Source of the DNA: Alnus glutinosa
Lineage: Eukaryota > Streptophyta > Magnoliopsida > Fagales > Betulaceae
Direction of reading: 5' to 3'
NCBI RefSeq assembly: GCF_958979055.1
Contig: NC_084887.1
Coordinates: forward strand, 33,458,620 to 33,522,619
Length of the DNA: 64,000 bases
Part shown: positions 35,454 to 47,614 of the stretch, one piece after another
Layout: the number at the start of each line of letters is the position of its first letter
Position numbering within the stretch: position 1 is the stretch's first letter
The notes under the pieces: model-generated
Told to the model about the DNA's origin: nothing
Seen by the model: the letters and a program-made list of their open reading frames with translations, nothing else
Database searches by the model: none
Translations under genes and position numbers: made by a program

Positions 35454-38049
35454 ATCTGGAAATGCATTCTTCGCCCTATCGATGTTTCTTTGATCCACCA
35501 CCCACAGGAAAGGCCTATTGATGAGGTTAAGTCCAAGAGCTAGTTCTTGGAATTGGGTAGGGTCCAAAGTTGCATAGATACCGAAGGAAATATATATATA
35601 TTACTGAACGAGATGCTTGTTGGTCGAGCCAGTTGAGGCAAGATGAGTCTTCTCACCGGAATTGTCCAGTTTGGTCGTTTTCTAGTAGTGGACCAATGGC
35701 CAAGAGCTTTGGAAACAAATCAAATGATGCCGGCTCAAGTTCATAAGCTGTGTTACAAAGCCACCAATCTGCTAGTTTGCAAGCTTCCGCGTTTCGTGAG
35801 ATATAATGAAATAAACTCTTCTGCGCGGTTGGATCAGGTATCGCGGCCCATGGGAGATTTGTTGTTTCGAATGCAGGAATGCCCGGCGACAGTAGAATCA
35901 TCTCTACTTTTTGGGTTGAGAATCCTAATTTGCAAGGTGAAAGAAAGATATTTGAATCACTACTAGTACTACTGGTGGAAATTCCTGTTGAAAGTAATTA
36001 ATCTTTCCTAAATACACTATATTTATCATGACAAATAAGTCTTATTCCAGGATTTGGCAAAATATTAATTAATTAGACGAAGTGACATGCATGCTCTTAC
36101 AAATTAATTGAAGGCTTTTGGCCAAAATCAGAGAGATATACATAGTAAAGTAGTCTTACCATCACCGTTTAGAACCCCATCATCAATCAGCCTTGGCACG
36201 CTCATTAGCAAGGCCGAAGAAGCAGCTGCCGTAGACCAAAAGATAACTCCTCTAATTCCCATCTTATCGGCGACTTCCACAGCCCAACCCATCGCCCCAT
36301 CGGCCAGAATACATGTAATATTGTTAATATCATCAGTACCATTTGATGCATTAATACCTTCTACGAGCTCCTCAAGGCTTGCTGGCACGGTACGCAATAA
36401 GGCTTCCATTGCCTTGCCCAGATCATTTCTTTCGTCATCGCTATCCAAGCCATCTGGGATAGACACGAGATTAATGTATGAATCCATTAGGCTGCCCTCC
36501 TCAGGCATTGAACTCACTACACGCTTGTGAATGTACTCCGTGTTTACAAATGTGATTTTGAGGCCATGTTTTGCCATTTGTCGAGAGAAACGCATTAGGG
36601 AGTTCACATGGCCTTGTGCTGGAAATGGTAGGACCAGAACATGGCCGATGTCGGCCATGTCTCTCTCTTTCTCTTTGTTTGTGTGAGAGAGAGATAGAGG
36701 GGGACCGGAGAAGGAGTTACAAAAAAACTTCTCCGAAATATTTTTGCCCGTTTGTTTGGTATGAGCGTTTTGAACTTCTAGCTTGCAGGTGATATTTAGA
36801 GGGAGCTTGCGCACGGCTTTATTTTGGTACGTACAATTTCTCGAAAGAGACTTCAAATGTTTGCTACAAAGATATTAACGGATAAATTAATACACTCGTA
36901 AATGATTTTGAAGCTGTAGAAAAGCTAGAGAAGAGAGAATTCAGCAACTATATTCTCTTATTAACCTCACGTTCATAGTTTTTTCTTTTTATAGAAAAAT
37001 TCAGGCTTTCATTAACTAAAAAAGAGACGTACGTCTTGCTCTCGGCAAGCATAATACTTTAAATAAAAATAGGACTCTTCTCCATCCAAACTTTGTCTAA
37101 ACATTAATAAAAAGTTACTTTCCCTAAACATAGGCTGCTTCATTAGCTAGCTTCCATTCTAACATGCTCTACATACAAATTAAGATTGAAAACCTTTCAA
37201 CATAGTTATAATATTTTCAATCAATTTTTCATACCGACTCCAACAAGAACCCTTCTGCCCACAATGCATGCACAATTTTCAGAGCATGTCCCTCTAATAT
37301 TACTCGTTGGATCTCTCTAAAAAAAAAAAAATCCCTTATATTACGTAGAGAGAGAGAAAATAAAAATCAAAATTTGCAACTCCAATGCGTAGTCAATCAT
37401 CTTGGTAACTCCCATTGGCCCATGAAAAAAAATATATATGTGTAGTGTTGATCGTATCCTTATAACCTATATAAGTATCCGGCCAATTGCTAAGAAAAAA
37501 ACAAAGTTCGTAGACATTTTATAACATTTAATATTTTAATGAGATTAGAATACAAGTGATTATACGGCCAGCGAAAATGACTTCCATAATAATACAAAAG
37601 TATTTGAAATACCAAATTTGTCTCTATCTTCCATCTTTCTTTATCTATTCTTTATATAAAACTTAAAAAATTTTAAAGAAAAAGACATACTTTTTTGAAT
37701 GGAGGCTTTGCTAAGATCTATTCCCAAATAAGTTTTGTTCAACCTCTCTGTCGTTGCTCTATTTTGGCAAATCTTAAAGTACAGAGATCGAGCTTATCAT
37801 CTTACGTACGGCAAAATCATAAACACCAGAAACTAAATACAAACAGAAAAACAAAATATATACGTATATACACTATTTTGACAAAGAAGATTGAATTCTA
37901 GCACCTAGTAAATATTGGAAGTGCGATCGATGAAGCTAGACACGATCCTCTATTTGCCAAGACGTACAGTTGAGCCTTTCTATTTTCTTTGGCAAGACAA
38001 TTTTTCTGAGAACGTGAGTTTCCTTTTCTTTTCTTTTTTGAGTCGTGGT

Positions 38050-38166
38050 CCTTCTCATCCTCCAATTTTTTAAAATCACCGTCGGATATATAGGAACCCT
38101 GTGTATCTCACACACCGTCTCCTAGATCTAATGGTGATTTTGAAAAGTAGAAAGATGAGAAAAGGA
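38050..38166. mobile_element. MITE-like fold-back, copy 1
   Basis: CCTTCTCATCCTCCAATTTT and AAAATCACC on the left are matched in inverse by GGTGATTTTGAAAAGTAG and AAAGATGAGAAAAGG on the right. Confidence 0.65.
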
Positions 38167-38267
38167 TCGGGGAAAGATATATTAACACGTCTCTTCTTTC
38201 TTTTCCACATTTTTAAGTACTTTATTGGAATACCATTTTAAACAAAAGACATGTTATACATCATTTC

Positions 38268-38397
38268 CTTGTCCTTTCCTCATCCTCCCATTTTCCAAAA
38301 TTACTAGTGGATTTGTAGGTCTATGTATGAGATAATATGCCCCCACAAATTCAATAATAGTTTTGAAAAGTGAGAATAAGGTGGGAGAAGGACAAAA
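38268..38397. mobile_element. MITE-like fold-back, copy 2
   Basis: CCTTGTCCTTTCCTCATCC and CCAAAATTACTAGTGGATTT on the left pair with AATAGTTTTGAAAAGTGAG and GGTGGGAGAAGGACAAAAG on the right. It shares its design with the fold-backs at 38050 and 11882. Confidence 0.65.
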
Positions 38398-38431
38398 GAA
38401 GTAAATGAATCATTTCTCTTTAAACAAACTT

Positions 38432-38720
38432 TTGCTCTTCATAAATATTTAGCCAAAAATAAAAGATTATGCAACCCAATTTGTGTACGTATTCGTAAAT
38501 AATATTAAAGAAATTAACTTTTATTATTGTTTATAAATTTGTTTAATAAAAAACGTTCTTCATAAATACATAGTCAAAAATAAAAGATTATGTAACCCAA
38601 TTTGTGTATTTGTAAATATTTTTAACGAATCATAGAATACTATTTTAAGCAAACATTTGTTCTTCACAAATATTTGGCCAAAAATAAAATATTATGTAAC
38701 TCAATTTGTGCATTCATAAA
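38432..38720. repeat. Three degenerate direct repeats of about 100 bp
   Basis: Each unit contains TTCTTCATAAATA or TTCTTCACAAATATT, then CCAAAAATAAAA.ATTATG.AAC, then CCAATTTGTG or TCAATTTGTG. Starts are near 38440, 38560 and 38665. Confidence 0.7.
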
Positions 38721-39609
38721 ATGACGACACTCCCGGTCAAAGAATTACCCAATAATGGGGTGACACCAGGCGGGACCTCATGCAGAGAAGAGAAAACCCA
38801 TGAACGTAAAGAAAAAACCATTGTGCATGAGGTATGGAATCCTGACTTCTATCCCTATATAACTTCTCACACATTTATCCTTCTCCCTAAAAGATTATTG
38901 ACTTTAACATTGAAAGTTACCCCGTCGGCAGACTCATCAAGCCCCTGTGCATGTTTGACCCTTATCTTGCATGTACAATTGTGAATTGGCCGGGGATCGG
39001 GTGATCATCTGCACTACCAAACATGAACATCTCAATTTTGACACCTCATTAATCCGAGATTGCATTGTTTCAATTTTCTTTGCAATTTTAATATCAAGTT
39101 CTTTTAGTTTCACCAACAAATGGTGTGATCAATTGAGATAAAATGATACATTAGCTAGCTTTTTTGGGTTAATTAAGGTGGGTGGTTTAAGAAATCACCA
39201 ACATATCAAGTTATTAACGAAATCAAAAGGGCAAATAAGCATTAGAAACTTAACCAAACTTTTAGATTGGTTCAATAATTATTTGCAAATACTAATAATA
39301 ATATAAGATTGGTTCAATAATTTACAGACCCTTATATGCACACGTGTACGTCCTAATTATTTGTATATAACAATTAATGTCACTTGTAAGTAATTATGAC
39401 AGAGCTATGATTTCATTGTAGCTAGTAGGTAAGATTGATATAAAAATATCAAGTAATCATGATTCGATTCAACATATTATCTCTTACTTGCTCTGCAACT
39501 TAGAAACCCAAAGAGCCTCTCTTCCGTTCCTTCATTGGAGTGACCTTTTCTCTACTCATATTCTTTCTCTTCCACTTTTCTCGTCCCCATCTATACCGCC
39601 TATCACCCC

Positions 39610-41892
39610 ATGACGCCTACCACTGTTTCTCTTCAGCATCTCATCGATAGCACTGAAGCACTGGATTTGGATAGTCCTCTGCTTGCTACCATCGATGAAT
39701 CTCCACAGTTTCAGCAAGGAGCTTTCTCCTTAATTGGGCAACTTATATCTCCTCGACCTATAAATCCCCAAACAGTTCGGGACACACTCCGACATGCTTG
39801 GAAGTTCGCTTCTCCATTGTCCTTTGCTGTTGTAGGCCATCACAAATTCCTGTTTGGTGTTCCCCTTCAAGACCATGTCACCAAGATTCTTGATCTTGGA
39901 CCTTGGAATGTTCGGGGTTCTCTTATCCTACTTCACCCGTGGTCTCCTAATTTGGCTATCAACGAGATTCAGCTGCATCTTTGCTCTTTTTGGGTTTAGG
40001 TGCATGGGCTTCCTCGACAGAATATGGCTAATGTTAATTCTACAAAAATTGGTCAGAGGCTTGGCACAATCTTGGATGTAGATGACCTTGAAAATACTAG
40101 TCTTATTTGCCAACCTTTTCTCCGTTTTTGGGTTGCTTTGGATATTTCAAGGCCTTTAATTCCAGGGTTTCATCTTCCTAGGCCAGGGATGGATCCTCTA
40201 TGGATTAGTTTTAGATATGAAAGGCTGGGAGATTATTGTACTTTATGTGGGCTTATTGGCCATAAAAAAACTCAGTGCTTACAGCCTCCAAACAGAATTA
40301 CGCCAGACAAATACCGAGTGCCTCTACAGACGTTCTCCTTGATTGGGATTTGCCAAACTCTTTCACCATCTCGTGAAGATTCGGATTCTGGTATCTCATC
40401 AGTGGGTACCTCTCATTCTCACACGGATGCCCAGTCAAGCCTTACACATGGTGATGAGTCGGCTCTCCAACTCGTTCCTTGCCAGATGTTCTCTCAACTG
40501 GCTGTTCACGTGGCACCACTTCTTCATGGATCTCGAGCCATGCAGATTGCAACGACTACAGAAGGCCAATCCCTTACGTTGCTATCCCATTCTGAAGCAA
40601 CTTTTCCTGGTAATCCTTACGTGGCATCTCCCCCTCCCTTCCATATTCTTCCCATGGATCTTTGCACTAGCAACCTTGGGGCGCTCAAACCTATCCCCTA
40701 GTTCATTGGCTGCCACGTCTCCATTGGGATCTTCCCGCTTTTCTGCAGTTGAAAAAGGTAAGTCTCCTCTCATTTTTGTCCCATCTGCATCCCCTCCTTT
40801 GATCGAACTAAACCCCACATTCACTCTCTCAAATATCTCCCACCCATGCCCTATAACCATCAGCCCACCAACAGCCCATCCCACCCACTTTACTGATTTC
40901 TTAGCCAAATGGCCTCAGCCTTTTTTCCCCTAGGCCCATTATCCAACCCCCTTCTCACTTACCTCCATCACCCTTTTCCCAGGACCAACTTTCACCTCCA
41001 CTATCCCGTAGCCCATCCAATCTCCCCCTCCCCCCCCCCCCCCGAATCCCAACATCCTTTCATTTCCCCACCGGTTACTTCTCCCCTGGCCTTAGTCGGT
41101 TCTCCCCCTCACAAGATAGACCTCAGTCCTCCCCTTACCTCCGTAACACCTTCTTAACCCTTAACCCATTACATTGTGAGTCCCCCTCTTCAACATCAGC
41201 CTCCCTATTCACCATTTATACTAACTCCTAGTCCCCTCTCCTTGCCAGCCCCTCCACCCACGGTTGCCTCATCTCTGCCAACTCCCTCATCTCAGAAATT
41301 GCCTCGCCATTCCCTTCGCCTATCTTGGTTCCACCCTTATGTCAAACAAGGCTCTCTGTCAGATTCACCCACAAATGCCAACTCCTCTACCACAAGCTCC
41401 GTAACTCCTGGTTTCCCTCTACCAATATCTCCTCCACCCCTCAAACGTAAATGGGAAGAAATAGATGATATATCTCTGGCCGTTCTGAAGAAATATCGAG
41501 GACAGCATCTATGTCCTGGGTTTATGTCCAACCTTGAATTAGTTGCTCTCTCCTTGACTTCACTAAAGGATGGAGGCTCCTCACAGGGAACTTTCTTATC
41601 CATCTCTCCCCAGCAGCATGATGGAAGGCGATCATCTCCTCCTTCATCTACCCAGGAGATCGTGCCCTTACCAGAGTCCTTATCTCCTATTGCTGTCATT
41701 TCTGTTTCTACTTCCGTTTCTCCCTCAGACTCTCCAAGGGTGCTTCCCCGATTCGCCAGATCAGCCAGGGGTCTGGATGTGTTCTCCAGCATTCAAGCAG
41801 CTCAACACACTAACTCTTCTTCTAGGCCTGCAATTGATCAGCTTACTGATAACAAGGGGGTGGACCAAGAGGGTCTACCTCCCCAACAATGA
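39610..41892 (+). pseudogene. LINE ORF1 (DUF4283 domain, CCHC knuckle, Pro-rich tail)
   Basis: The N-terminal part has PINPQTVRDTLRHAWKF, KFLFGVPLQDHV and LDLGPWNVRG, which are DUF4283 features of plant L1 ORF1. A CCHC knuckle YCTLCGLIGHKKTQC lies near 40237-40281. A long Pro/Ser-rich region follows, with a C run near 41033-41043. A TAG at 39997-39999 stands where WVQVHG would be expected (CAG to TAG), and one or more shifts occur in the Pro-rich part. ORF1 proteins bind LINE RNA; this one is dead. Confidence 0.88.
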
Positions 41893-44800
41893 AAATCCTA
41901 GCTTGGAATTGTAGAGGACTGGCCCGAGCCTCTACAATTCGCAGTTTACGGGCTAAGGTTAGGAAACACTCTTCTGATATTTTGTATATCTCAGAAACTA
42001 AAATTCCATCATCTGCTGCTTGTATAATTTTGAATGGTTTGGGATTTTTTTTTATGGTCCATGCTCCTCCTATTGGTTCCAAAGGAGGACTTTTGTTAGC
42101 ATGAAAACCTAGTGTTGAACTCGAGTGTTTTCAAACTAATGCTAATACAATAAGTGCTCGGTGTTACTCTGATCCCCCTAACCACCCTTGGATGCTTTCA
42201 TGTATTTATGGCTCTCCTTATGCTTTTAACAAACCCCAATTCTGGAATAATATGATGAAATTGGGTGAAAATTTTACTGGACCATGGCTTTGTATTGGTG
42301 ATTTTAATATGATCCTCTCACAGCAAGACAAGATGGGAGGTTTGCCTTATGCCTCTGCCTCTACAGATTATTTTCATGAATTTGTCAATTGCTATGGTTT
42401 GGTTGATTTAGGGTTTACTGAAAATCCCTTCACTTGGTCTAACCATCAGGATGGCCATAATCTCATTCGCCAACGACTGGATCGTGGTATGGCTTCCTCG
42501 CACTAGGTTCATTTATTTCCATCCTTTTCCATATTGCATCTTCCGGCTTCGAGTTCAGATCATAACCCTCTTTTACTTGACACTGTTAAATCTGATGTCT
42601 CCCTGTTGCGCCCATTTCGATTTGAGGAATTTTGGACTCATCATCCCAATTGCTATTCTACTATTAATCTTGCATGGTCTCCACACTGTCTTGGCTCCCT
42701 CGGTCATATCCTGAATTAGAAACTACGCTCTACAAAAATGGCTCTCAAATTATGGAATCGCCTTTCGTTTGGTAATATACAGCAGGGTATCAATTTATTG
42801 ACCACCCAGCTCGACACTTTACAACGGTCTCCTATTTCGTATAACTTTTCCTTACAGGAACAGGGGTTACAAAAGGTTATTGATGATTTGTTGCGACAAG
42901 AGGAAATATTGTGGAGGTCTAAATCTAGAGAGCAATGGCTCACATGCAAAGATCTGAACACCAAATTCTTTCATCTTTCCACTCTTATCAAACGTCGATG
43001 GAATGCCATTGACATTCTTAAATTATCCAGTGGTGCCTGGATCTTTGATAGACATACGATAGGCAATACTCTATGTTCTCATTTTGCGACTCTCCTCACA
43101 ACTTACTAACCAAGTCTTCCGGCTGAGCTGCTTGATCTTTTTGACAGCACGATATCCATGGCAGAGAATCTTTCCATTTGTTCCTTGCCTTCTTAGCAAG
43201 AAATTTATGACTCAGTATGTAGTATTGGTGTTACAAAAGCCCCGGGTCCGGATGGATTTACTGGACTCTTTTATTAGAAATATTGGTCTCTTATCAAACC
43301 AGTGGTTCTCAGCTGTGTCTGGAATTTATTCAACAAGCACCACCTTCTAAAAGAGCACAACCACACTTTTATTGCCCTGGTACCCAAGCAGATGGGACCC
43401 TCTATGGTTCATCATTTTAGGCCTATTAGTCTTTACAATATCATTTATAAGATCATTTCAAAAATCTTGGCCAATAGGCTCAAAGGTCTTCTTCATCACT
43501 TTATTTCTCCATATCAATCTACTTTTGTTCCTTCTCGAACAATTCAGGATAATTCCATTATGGCTCACGAACTCCTTCATACTCTCAAGTCCAAGCAAGG
43601 TCGCGGAGGTCTTATGGCTGTCAAAATTGATATGGAAAAAGCTTTTGACTGAATGGAATGGGATTTCCTATTGCTGATTATGCTCAAACTAGGGTTCCAC
43701 CCCACCTGGGTCAATTGGATACGGATTTGTGTTTCCACTACTTCTTTTTCGGCTCTGATCATCGGCTCACCATTTGGGCTTTTTACTCCCACCTGTGGTC
43801 TACGTCAAGGGGATCCTTTCCCCGTTTCCTTTTATTCTAGGTACTGAAGTTCTATCCAGACTGTTCTTACAATAGGAATCCATTGGCCTTCTACAAGGAA
43901 TCAAAATTGCCAGATCTTGTCCATCTATAAATCACTTATTATTTGCAGATGATTTGATTATCTTTGCAAAGGCAACTTCTACTGAGGCAACTGTGCTCAC
44001 CTCATGTCTCCACAAATATTGTCTTTGGTCTGGCCAGAAAGTTAATAACGAGAAATCTTCTGTTTTATTCAGTAAGAACACCTCTCATGCCAGTATTTTC
44101 AGTATTCTAGGGATTATTCCTTATCGCCTGGCGACCGCTACTCCATTCTATTTGGGTTTGCCTCTTATATTTGGATCCTCTCGGAAGGAGGCTTTCCAAC
44201 CCTTGATTGATAAAGTGCTATCCAAAATCAATGGTTGGCGTGCGAAGACTCTGTCTCAAGCTGGCCGGACTGTTCTTCTTAAATCTACTGCAGTAGCTAT
44301 CCCTACATATGCTATGAGTACTTTCCTTCTGCCTTCGTCTCTTTGCAACACTCTGGATCGGCGTTTCAAAGATTTTTTGTGGGGGTTTCCTCCAGATAAA
44401 TCTCGTAACCTGAGTCTCAAATCTTGGGATTCCATTTGTCTTCCTCGAAGCCAAGATGGTCTTGGTCTCCAGAAAATGACCATCACAAATCTGGCACTTA
44501 TTACCAAACTTGGCTGGAAATTTCTACATACCAATTCTTTATGGGTTCATCACTTGCATCAAAAATATATACAATATGGGTCCTTCTTTTCGGCTCCATC
44601 TATCCCTGCTGCATCCTGGCTCTGGAAAGGACTCCAAAAATGCAAGCAATTCCTCATTTCAAGTTCTTGTTTGAAGATTTCTACAACCAGCTCTGAATCC
44701 ATTTGGACCACGGCCTGGATTCCTTCACTACCTTCTTATCGACCTTCTCCAAGAACCCCTCAACAAAGGAATCTTCCTTCTCTCTCTATTTCTGATCTCA

Positions 44801-46045
44801 TTGTTCCAGGTACTAGGCAGTAGAATGTGCGTCTTCTCTATGCAATCTTTGATTCTATCTCTGTAGATGCTATTAGCCGGTTGCCTATTTCTCAGACAAG
44901 CACATTCGGTTATCTTTGGACTCCATCTACCTCTGGCCAGTTCACAACTCATTCCGCATATCTAGCCATTCTGAATAATGACTTTTCTGGTGCCTCTCCA
45001 CTATCCATCATCTTTCAGGAAGGATATTTGGAAATTACAGCTTACAGATTGTCTCCAACTCTTCCTTTGGAAAATTGCTTGGAATATTCTCCCAACTACA
45101 ATGCGGTTACAGTCTATTATTCCATCCTATAGACCTACTACTCCCTGCCCGCTTTGTAAGGTTGGTCCAGATTCTACCAGGCATCTTTTCTTTCATTGCC
45201 ATTATGTGTGTATTATTTGGCACCTTTCGCCGTGGCCGCTTGATTCTACCACATTAGATTCACCTAACTTATGCGACTGGATCAGAATAATCTTATCTCC
45301 TGGAGCCACTCTAAACATTCCAAGTTCGGAGCATCATCGTTTCCAAGTCTTTGCTGCTGTTACTTGTGACCTCCTTTGGTTCCATCGTAATAAAGCTTTC
45401 CATGATGGTCTTTCCTTTGATGCTCCTATTCTTACAAAGCTTATTCTAAAAAATTATCACCAACACTGTGATGCTTGGTTGCACAAGCTGAAACCTACCC
45501 CGGAAAAGTGGATCCGCCCGCCTCTGCACTGGCATAAGATTAATTTTGATACTGCTATTCGTGACTCATTCTCTTGCCAAGCTGTTATTTGTAGAAACCA
45601 TAATGGGCAGTTGATTAATACGATTTCCTAAATACAATCCAAATGTTCTCCAAATAAAGGTGAGGCTTTAGCAGCACAACTTGCTATTTCTCTAGCTTCA
45701 TCGCTCCATCTCAACAGGTTCATACTTGAAGGTGATTCCCAAATAGTTACCATTGCTCTTCAACAGCCATCTATTGTTCAGGATTGGCGTATCACTGACA
45801 TTATTACCAATACATTAGACTCTATTCCTGCTGATGCTTCATGGTCAGTCCGGAAAGTCAATAGAAGTGCAAACTTCGGTGCCCATTATGTGGCACATTG
45901 GGCCACAGCTAGATTCAGTTCCAGCAGCATTCCCACCTCATCTTTATCCCATCAATCTCTTGTTCCTCTTGTCAGTAACAATGATCCTACGAACAATAGT
46001 GCCTTACTTTCTTTTATTAGTTGTAATCACATTGCCTCTCGGTAA
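41889..46045 (+). pseudogene. LINE ORF2 (endonuclease, RT, zinc-binding, RNase H)
   Basis: The endonuclease begins MKILAWNCRGLARASTIRSL, with SETK and GDFNMILSQQDKMGG (about 42296). The reverse transcriptase has HHFRPISLYNIIYKIISKIL (about 43410) and FADDLIIFAK (about 43942). A zinc-binding stretch CPLCKVGPDSTRHLFFHC lies near 45147. The RNase H end shows ILEGDSQ (about 45723) and GAHYVAHWA. Stops replace Trp or Arg codons, as at 42102-42104 (LLLA then TGA) and after KAFD at 43650-43652 (CGA to TGA). At least four frame shifts are present. Confidence 0.9.
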
Positions 46046-46106
46046 TGGCTTTATGTTTGTAACGTATCTATAAAAAAAAAAAAAAGATATAAAAATATCA
46101 AGTAAT

Positions 46107-47614
46107 AAACATGGATTATTGAAACACATAGCAAGCTACAATAATCAAAGTAATAATAACAACATTAATAATGATCCCCTTTTTCCTTCTTTTTTTTTTC
46201 TACCAACAGTTACTACATAACTAACTCTGCTGTGAAAATCAGTTGCTTCTCTCTCTGAGAAAATCTAGCCGCCAGGGAGTCCTTGTTCTTGCCAGTTTGG
46301 CCCTTGTTTGTTTTTCATTCCTGTTATTTCGTCCAGCCTTGGGCTGCTATCTTTTCTTCTTTATCAATGTCGTTTTGTGAAACCAAAAGGTGAATGTATT
46401 ACTCTCTAATCCTTATGAGGATTGAGAGTTTGTGGTGTTTCAATCTACTAATGAGTTGTATGGGTTAAGCGCTAATGGCCACCCAGTGGAAGAAAACGTG
46501 TCTCCCGATTTTTTTGGTTCGGTTTCAAGCTGCATCTTTGAAGCTAGATCCATGCTTTCCCATCAGTCTCTGCATGACACACGCCTTTCCATGGTGTTCA
46601 CTGTCGTCCTCCGCCTCTATCGCCACCAGGCGTGCTCTTCTCGGCCGACCGTGCACTGGAGCGTGGTGTGCACACGCCAGCGAGTGCTCCTCACTTGCTG
46701 GCACGTGATGGCCTCTCCTTCTCTTCCAATTCGTGGTTGGCGGTTTCCAGTGGTTTCGGTGGTTCTCTGATGGAGAGAGGTCTTCTAATAAGGGTGCGTG
46801 GTCTACACGCACCGTCACCGGCAATTCTCTGTGCTCTTCTCAGTCAGCTAGTGTTGTGATCTTGTTTTTGTTATATGCTATTTTTTTAAGTTTTTGTTAT
46901 GTTGTCAACCTTTGCAGCCTGCCAAGGTAGATTTTAAATCTAAATTGGATTGTATTGGTTTTTTTATATCAGAATCTGTATTCTCTTATCTCCTGTAGTG
47001 AAACTCATGTGTAAAGAGAGGCTTTTACTGTTGTCCATCTGCCTAGGCAGCTGCTCTCGAGTTAAGATTCAATCTTTGACTTTGTTTTTAGGGCGTCTTT
47101 ATACCCCCAATTACGGTCATTGACCCTTTGAGTCTTGTATTATAATGAATAGTTTCTTTGTTCAAAACTCTGCTATGAAAAAATAACCTTTACAGTTGAT
47201 AACAAGGTTGGAAGAGGCCGAGCAAATCCTAGCCAGAAGATCCGGCCGGTACTTTAATATTTACACGAATTTGTCAACATCAGGTGGGTTCATCATAATT
47301 TCAAACCTAACCTGGATGGCCATTGTTTTAGCATTTTAGGCGTTAACAAATTATATATTCTCATGACCACGCAGAATATGCTTGCATTTAATACTAATAT
47401 ATGCTCCAAATGAAGTTATTCCCTGGGAATTATAGATAATGTCAATAGAGAGAAACATAAAGACAACCGCAATAGACATTGCATGCCAATAAACATATAT
47501 AGCAATGAGTCAGCAATGAGCACTCCATAAAAGTGACATGAACTTGAGTTTAAGTGTCCAAAACAAATGTAAATATCACATGAATCTGCAAAGCAAAAGA
47601 AAGAAAGAAGTAGA
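46107..47614. other. Upstream region of UGT-4 with a retroposon-like remnant
   Basis: No host gene is seen. From about 46240 to 47187 the DNA looks like a deleted LINE or retroposon. It holds two LINE-tail-like stretches (near 46325-46390 and 47135-47185) around a GC-richer, CT-rich core, and ends in an A-rich tract. AACTCTGCTGTGAAAA at 46225 and AACTCTGCTATGAAAA at 47166 could be its target duplications. The ORFs at 46432-46930 show no domain. Near the gene, CCATAAAAGTGACATG (about 47525) is where UGT-1 has its TATA box. Confidence 0.45.

Larger units (their letters stand above)
28020..36658 (-). pseudogene. UGT83A: UGT-3: UGT83A1-like pseudogene split by two LTR insertions
   Basis: Exon 1 (36658-36160) is open and typical: MADIGHVLVLPFPAQGHVN, with the catalytic His present, and ILADGAMGWA. 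Exon 2 survives in three pieces: 35924-35459, 35114-34977 and 28283-28020. The first break is a 339-bp solo LTR in the linker before the PSPG box. The second is a 6.7-kb Gypsy composite inside the PSPG box, between NGVPF and LCWPQFFDQ. Before the insertions exon 2 also has a stop (GQFR then TGA near 35653) and an expanded TA tract near 35590 that shifts the frame. The upstream TATA core is altered. It is closest to UGT-2 in sequence and strand, and keeps the two residues UGT-2 has lost. Confidence 0.93.
36659..39436. other. Intergenic region upstream of UGT-3, MITE-rich
   Basis: The region next to UGT-3 has CCCTCTAAATATCACC where UGT-2 has CCCTATAAATATCACC. Farther out are two MITEs (38050, 38268), a three-unit repeat (38432-38720), and at about 38730-39000 a stretch with CCCTATATAACTTCTCACAC and TTGACTTTAACATTG, like the R-U5 part of a Tat-type LTR. 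Small ORFs at 37695 and 38706 show no domain and I do not call them genes. Confidence 0.5.
39458..46085 (+). mobile_element. Full-length L1-type LINE (6.6 kb), inactive
   Basis: The order is a 5' UTR of about 150 bp, ORF1 with a gag-like domain and zinc knuckle, ORF2 with endonuclease, reverse transcriptase, zinc-binding and RNase H parts, and an A tail (46071-46085). Both ends are fixed by a 21-bp duplication, so the element is not 5'-truncated. Both ORFs carry many stops and shifts. Several stops are readily explained by C-to-T or G-to-A changes. Confidence 0.93.
39437..46106 (+). repeat. Perfect 21-bp target-site duplication around the LINE
   Basis: The 21 bases at 39437-39457 are repeated exactly at 46086-46106, immediately after the LINE A tail. 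The duplicated stretch begins GATATAAAAATATC, itself a short palindrome. This fixes both ends of the element. Confidence 0.93.

Noticed and set aside
40909-41890. Pro/Ser-rich extensin-like host gene
   Set aside because: It is the low-complexity tail of LINE ORF1, lying between its zinc knuckle and the ORF2 endonuclease within the same target duplication.
46432-46930. Small host gene upstream of UGT-4
   Set aside because: Three overlapping frames with no domain in a GC-richer retroposon-like stretch.
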